From: JAICNG01 sp035765135
Lineage (GTDB): Bacteria > Gemmatimonadota > Gemmatimonadetes > Gemmatimonadales > Gemmatimonadaceae
Direction: 5' to 3'
Assembly (NCBI GenBank): GCA_035765135.1
Contig: DASTYE010000127.1
Location: 1 to 8,829 of the forward strand
DNA length: 8,829 bases
Shown here: piece by piece, positions 6,640 through 8,829 of the stretch
Layout: each line of letters opens with the position of its first letter
Position numbering within the stretch: position 1 is the stretch's first letter
Made by a program: the position numbers and the translations under genes
The notes under the pieces: model-generated
What the model was told of the DNA's origin: nothing
Databases searched by the model: none
Seen by the model: only the letters and a program-made list of their open reading frames with translations

Positions 6640-7866
6640 ATGCCGCACGCCCGCCGCATCCTCCTCGCCGACGCCGACGCCTTCTACGTCGCCGTCGCGC
6701 GCATGATGGACCCGGAGGGTGCGGGGAAGGCCGAGCTGCTCATTGTCGGCGGGACGCGCGAGAGCCGGGGCGTCGTCTGTAGTGCGTCGTACGAGACGCG
6801 AAAGTACGGGGTCCGCAGCGCCATGCCGATCTCACGAGCGCTTCGCCTGTGCCCGCAGGCGATGTGCGTGCCGGTCCCGCGCGGGGCGTGCTCCCGCAAG
6901 CACCGGGAAATCCGCGCCGTCCTCGATAGGTTCGCGCCGCTCGTGGAGTCGGCCAGCATCGACGAGTGGTACATGGACCTGGGCGGCACGGAAGCGCTCT
7001 ACCATAACGAGCCGCTCGCCGAGACCGCGCGCCGCATCCGCGAAGCGGTGCTCGAGGAGACGAAGCTCTCCGTTTCGATCGGTGGAGGGACGACGAAGCT
7101 GGTGGCCAAGCTCGCGGTGGAGCGCGCCAAGCCGAAGCCGGGAAGCGGGGCCACCGGTGTTCACGTCGTCGCGCCGGGTGACGAGGGCGCTTTTCTCGCG
7201 AGCTTCTCGCTCGCCGAGCTTCCGCTGGTCGGTCCCAAGTTCCAGGAGCGCCTCGCGAAGCTGGGCCTCAAGACCGTGCGCGACGTGCTCCCCTACGACG
7301 CCGCGGCGCTTCAGCGGTGGCTTGGAGACCGTGAGGGGGAGTGGCTCTACGAGCGAGTGCGCGGGATCGACCGATCGGAGGTCGAATCACGCGGCGAGGC
7401 GAAGAGCATTTCCCGCGACGAGACGTTCTCGGAAGACCTCGAGGACGATGACGATCTGCACCGCGAGCTACTCGCGCTCGTCACACGCGCCGCATCCGAT
7501 CTGCGGGCCGATGGGCTCACCGCTCGCACCATCACCGTGCGCGTCCGCGATTTCGATTTCCGGAATCGGTCCGCGAGCCGCACGCTCCCGCGCGGTGTCA
7601 TCGCCGATCGGGTCATCCTCGGCGTGGCGAAAGCGCTCCTGGCGAAGCTGCGCTCGGACCGCCGCGTTCCCGCGCGCCTCCTCGGTGTCGCGCTCTCCTC
7701 GCTCGCCGCCGATCCGGATGCAGATCAGCTCACGCTCTTCGAGAGCGCGCTGTCGAACGCGGAGGAAACGCCACGCGACCGGGCGCTGGCGCGCGCCGTC
7801 GATCGACTCCGGGAGAGATTCGGAAGGGACGGGATCGTGCCTGCGAGACTAGCAAACGAGGAATAA
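6640..7866 (+). CDS. dinB: DNA polymerase IV (Y-family translesion polymerase)
   Basis: This 408-residue error-prone polymerase copies past damaged bases. The palm motifs are ADADAFYVAV, with Asp11 and Asp13 as metal or flanking acids and Tyr16 at the steric-gate position (Phe13 in E. coli Pol IV), and SASIDEWYMDL, with catalytic Asp108 and Glu109. YETRKYGVRSAMPISRA (51-67) is the Y-family finger motif. The thumb helix-hairpin-helix is ELPLVGPKFQERLAKLGL (193-210), and the little-finger domain follows (about 255-360). QLTLF at 363-367 is a sliding-clamp-binding motif, here about 40 residues before the end and not at the C-terminus. Trp110 after the DE pair is an uncommon residue as far as I recall. 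The ATG at 6640 is the only sensible start. It directly abuts a repeat arm, so there is no Shine-Dalgarno site, and no LexA-type box is visible. The last codons and the TAA lie inside the next palindrome. Confidence 0.95.
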   Translation: MPHARRILLADADAFYVAVARMMDPEGAGKAELLIVGGTRESRGVVCSASYETRKYGVRSAMPISRALRLCPQAMCVPVPRGACSRKHREIRAVLDRFAPLVESASIDEWYMDLGGTEALYHNEPLAETARRIREAVLEETKLSVSIGGGTTKLVAKLAVERAKPKPGSGATGVHVVAPGDEGAFLASFSLAELPLVGPKFQERLAKLGLKTVRDVLPYDAAALQRWLGDREGEWLYERVRGIDRSEVESRGEAKSISRDETFSEDLEDDDDLHRELLALVTRAASDLRADGLTARTITVRVRDFDFRNRSASRTLPRGVIADRVILGVAKALLAKLRSDRRVPARLLGVALSSLAADPDADQLTLFESALSNAEETPRDRALARAVDRLRERFGRDGIVPARLANEE

Positions 7867-7947
7867 GCAAACAGGACCGAGGAATTCGATTGGTGACAAT
7901 TCACCCAATCAAATTCCTCAGTTCTGCGTCCTCATTCCTCATTTGTC
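7852..7947. repeat. Palindromic element spanning the convergent gene ends
   Basis: The left arm (7852-7893) and right arm (7905-7947) are reverse complements with about eight mismatches and one gap. The best-paired core is GAGGAATTCGATTGG (7879-7893) with CCAATCAAATTCCTC (7905-7919). A small inner hairpin is GGTGA-CAAT-TCACC (7892-7905). The units are degenerate GAGGAAT-like repeats. The TAA of dinB (7864-7866) lies in the left arm and the TGA of the minus-strand kinase (7939-7941) in the right arm. It may act as a shared 3' end structure, but neither strand has a clear T tract. Confidence 0.85.
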
Positions 7948-8829
7948 TCTAGCTATCTCGAACGTCGTCGCGACGTTGCGCACGCGGTCCTTCCCGTCGG
8001 TGATGCTCACCGTCAGCGTGTACTTCCCCGACGGCAGCTTGCGCGTGGCGAGCGTGCGCTGCTGACGCGTGCGCGGGGAGAACGCTTCCTCGGTGAAGCG
8101 GAGCTCCACCGGCGGCGTCCCGGAGAACAGGCGTCCCACCTTGCTCTGCTGCCGCTTGGCGACGATCACCGCCTCGTAAGGCGTGCCCTTCTTCAGGCCG
8201 CAGACGTCGTAGGCGACCTTGATGTCCGAGCCGCGCTTTCTCACGCCGACGGGATCGACCATTACACGATAGGGCACGGTCGTGGCGCTCGCCCCACGCG
8301 GGCAGCGTGAGTACGGCTCCGGCGGTTGGGCGGCGAGCCCCGCTTTCGGCGAGGGCTCCCCGCGGCCCGAGAGCACCGCGGTCACGCCGAGCCCGACGAT
8401 GAGAACGCCGGCGGCCGCTACCTTCCACATCGCGACGCGGGTTGACCGGTGTATCCGCGATGGGGCGGGCGTGTTCGGGGCCCGCCCTTCGAGCAGTGCC
8501 TCGAGCTCCGCGCCGGTTTGCGGACGGTCGGCGGGGTCTTTCCGCAGCATCTTCTCCAGCACGCCGAAGACCGTCCGCTCCTCGGGGGTATCGAGCGCCG
8601 GCGCGGGGATCGGCTGCGAGACGTGCGCATACATTAGAGAGTAATGATCGTTACCCTCGAACGGCGCTCGGCCCGTTAGGCACTCGTAGGCGACGACGCC
8701 GAGCGAGTAGATGTCGCTCCGGCCGTCGACCTGCTTGCCGCGCGCCTGCTCGGGACTCATGTAGCGCGGCGTTCCCACCGACGTCCCGGCGCGCGTCATC
8801 GCGGTGGCGTCGGCCGAGCGGGCGATGCC
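7939..8829 (-). CDS. Membrane Ser/Thr protein kinase, C-terminal part (5' end outside the window)
   Basis: The frame is open to the right edge, where it begins GIARSADATA, presumably the end of a DFG motif just outside. ATG at 8799 is internal, not a start. Visible kinase parts, numbered from that Met, are the activation segment GTSVGTPRYMSPEQARG (5-21), the subdomain IX motif DGRSDIYSLGVVAYECLTGRAPF (25-47) and the subdomain XI Arg in DPADRPQ (88-94). A Pro-rich juxtamembrane stretch follows, then one transmembrane helix (about 127-143, VAAAGVLIVGLGVTAVL) and a roughly 140-residue outer domain. That domain looks all-beta (VPYRVMVDPVG, IKVAYDV, KYTLTVSI) and has two cysteines (166, 200) that could pair. 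The layout fits a PknB-type bacterial receptor kinase with a sensor domain I do not recognise. It converges on dinB, and its stop lies inside a palindrome. Confidence 0.92.
   Translation of the reverse strand, partial: GIARSADATAMTRAGTSVGTPRYMSPEQARGKQVDGRSDIYSLGVVAYECLTGRAPFEGNDHYSLMYAHVSQPIPAPALDTPEERTVFGVLEKMLRKDPADRPQTGAELEALLEGRAPNTPAPSRIHRSTRVAMWKVAAAGVLIVGLGVTAVLSGRGEPSPKAGLAAQPPEPYSRCPRGASATTVPYRVMVDPVGVRKRGSDIKVAYDVCGLKKGTPYEAVIVAKRQQSKVGRLFSGTPPVELRFTEEAFSPRTRQQRTLATRKLPSGKYTLTVSITDGKDRVRNVATTFEIARDK

Noticed and set aside
6476..6706. Plus-strand frame with Leu-Asp-Asp-Leu repeats, resembling a repeat protein
   Set aside because: The periodicity comes from the inverted DNA repeat, and the frame then overlaps dinB out of register.

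Overview
The window is high-GC bacterial DNA, apparently chromosomal, with compact and mostly plus-strand genes and few recognisable Shine-Dalgarno sites. A Gemmatimonadota-like or related soil bacterium is my best guess. It rests on GC content, protein style and the palindromic intergenic repeats; no marker gene proves it.

Layout from left to right. (1) 1-280: intergenic DNA with a 126-nt hairpin element (31-156) whose core resembles an intrinsic terminator for an unseen upstream gene. (2) cysK, cysteine synthase, 281-1321. (3) 1322-1738: no gene, but a 311-nt mosaic inverted repeat (1350-1660) followed by a strong intrinsic terminator (1676-1703). (4) Four plus-strand genes, 1739-6454: a lipoprotein metallophosphoesterase, a small protein resembling gluconate dehydrogenase subunit 3, a GMC flavin oxidoreductase and a thiamine-diphosphate (ThDP) enzyme. 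The last three overlap by start and stop codons and look like one operon. (5) 6453-6639: a third inverted repeat, built of 9-bp units, which fills the whole gap between the ThDP gene and dinB. (6) dinB, translesion polymerase IV, 6640-7866. (7) 7852-7947: a fourth inverted repeat that contains the stop codons of both dinB and the convergent minus-strand gene. (8) The C-terminal part of a membrane Ser/Thr protein kinase on the minus strand, running off the right edge.

The most striking point is that every intergenic gap longer than about 45 bp holds a long imperfect palindrome. Each is built from a different short, degenerate repeat unit, and each sits next to or over stop codons. The junctions inside the four-gene block hold none. 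The palindromes therefore appear to mark transcription-unit ends. Functionally, the GMC oxidoreductase and its small partner probably oxidise an alcohol, and the co-translated ThDP enzyme probably cleaves or joins a 2-keto or 2-hydroxy acid or an aldehyde. The substrate cannot be read from sequence. The other genes are housekeeping or signalling genes without an evident link to that block.
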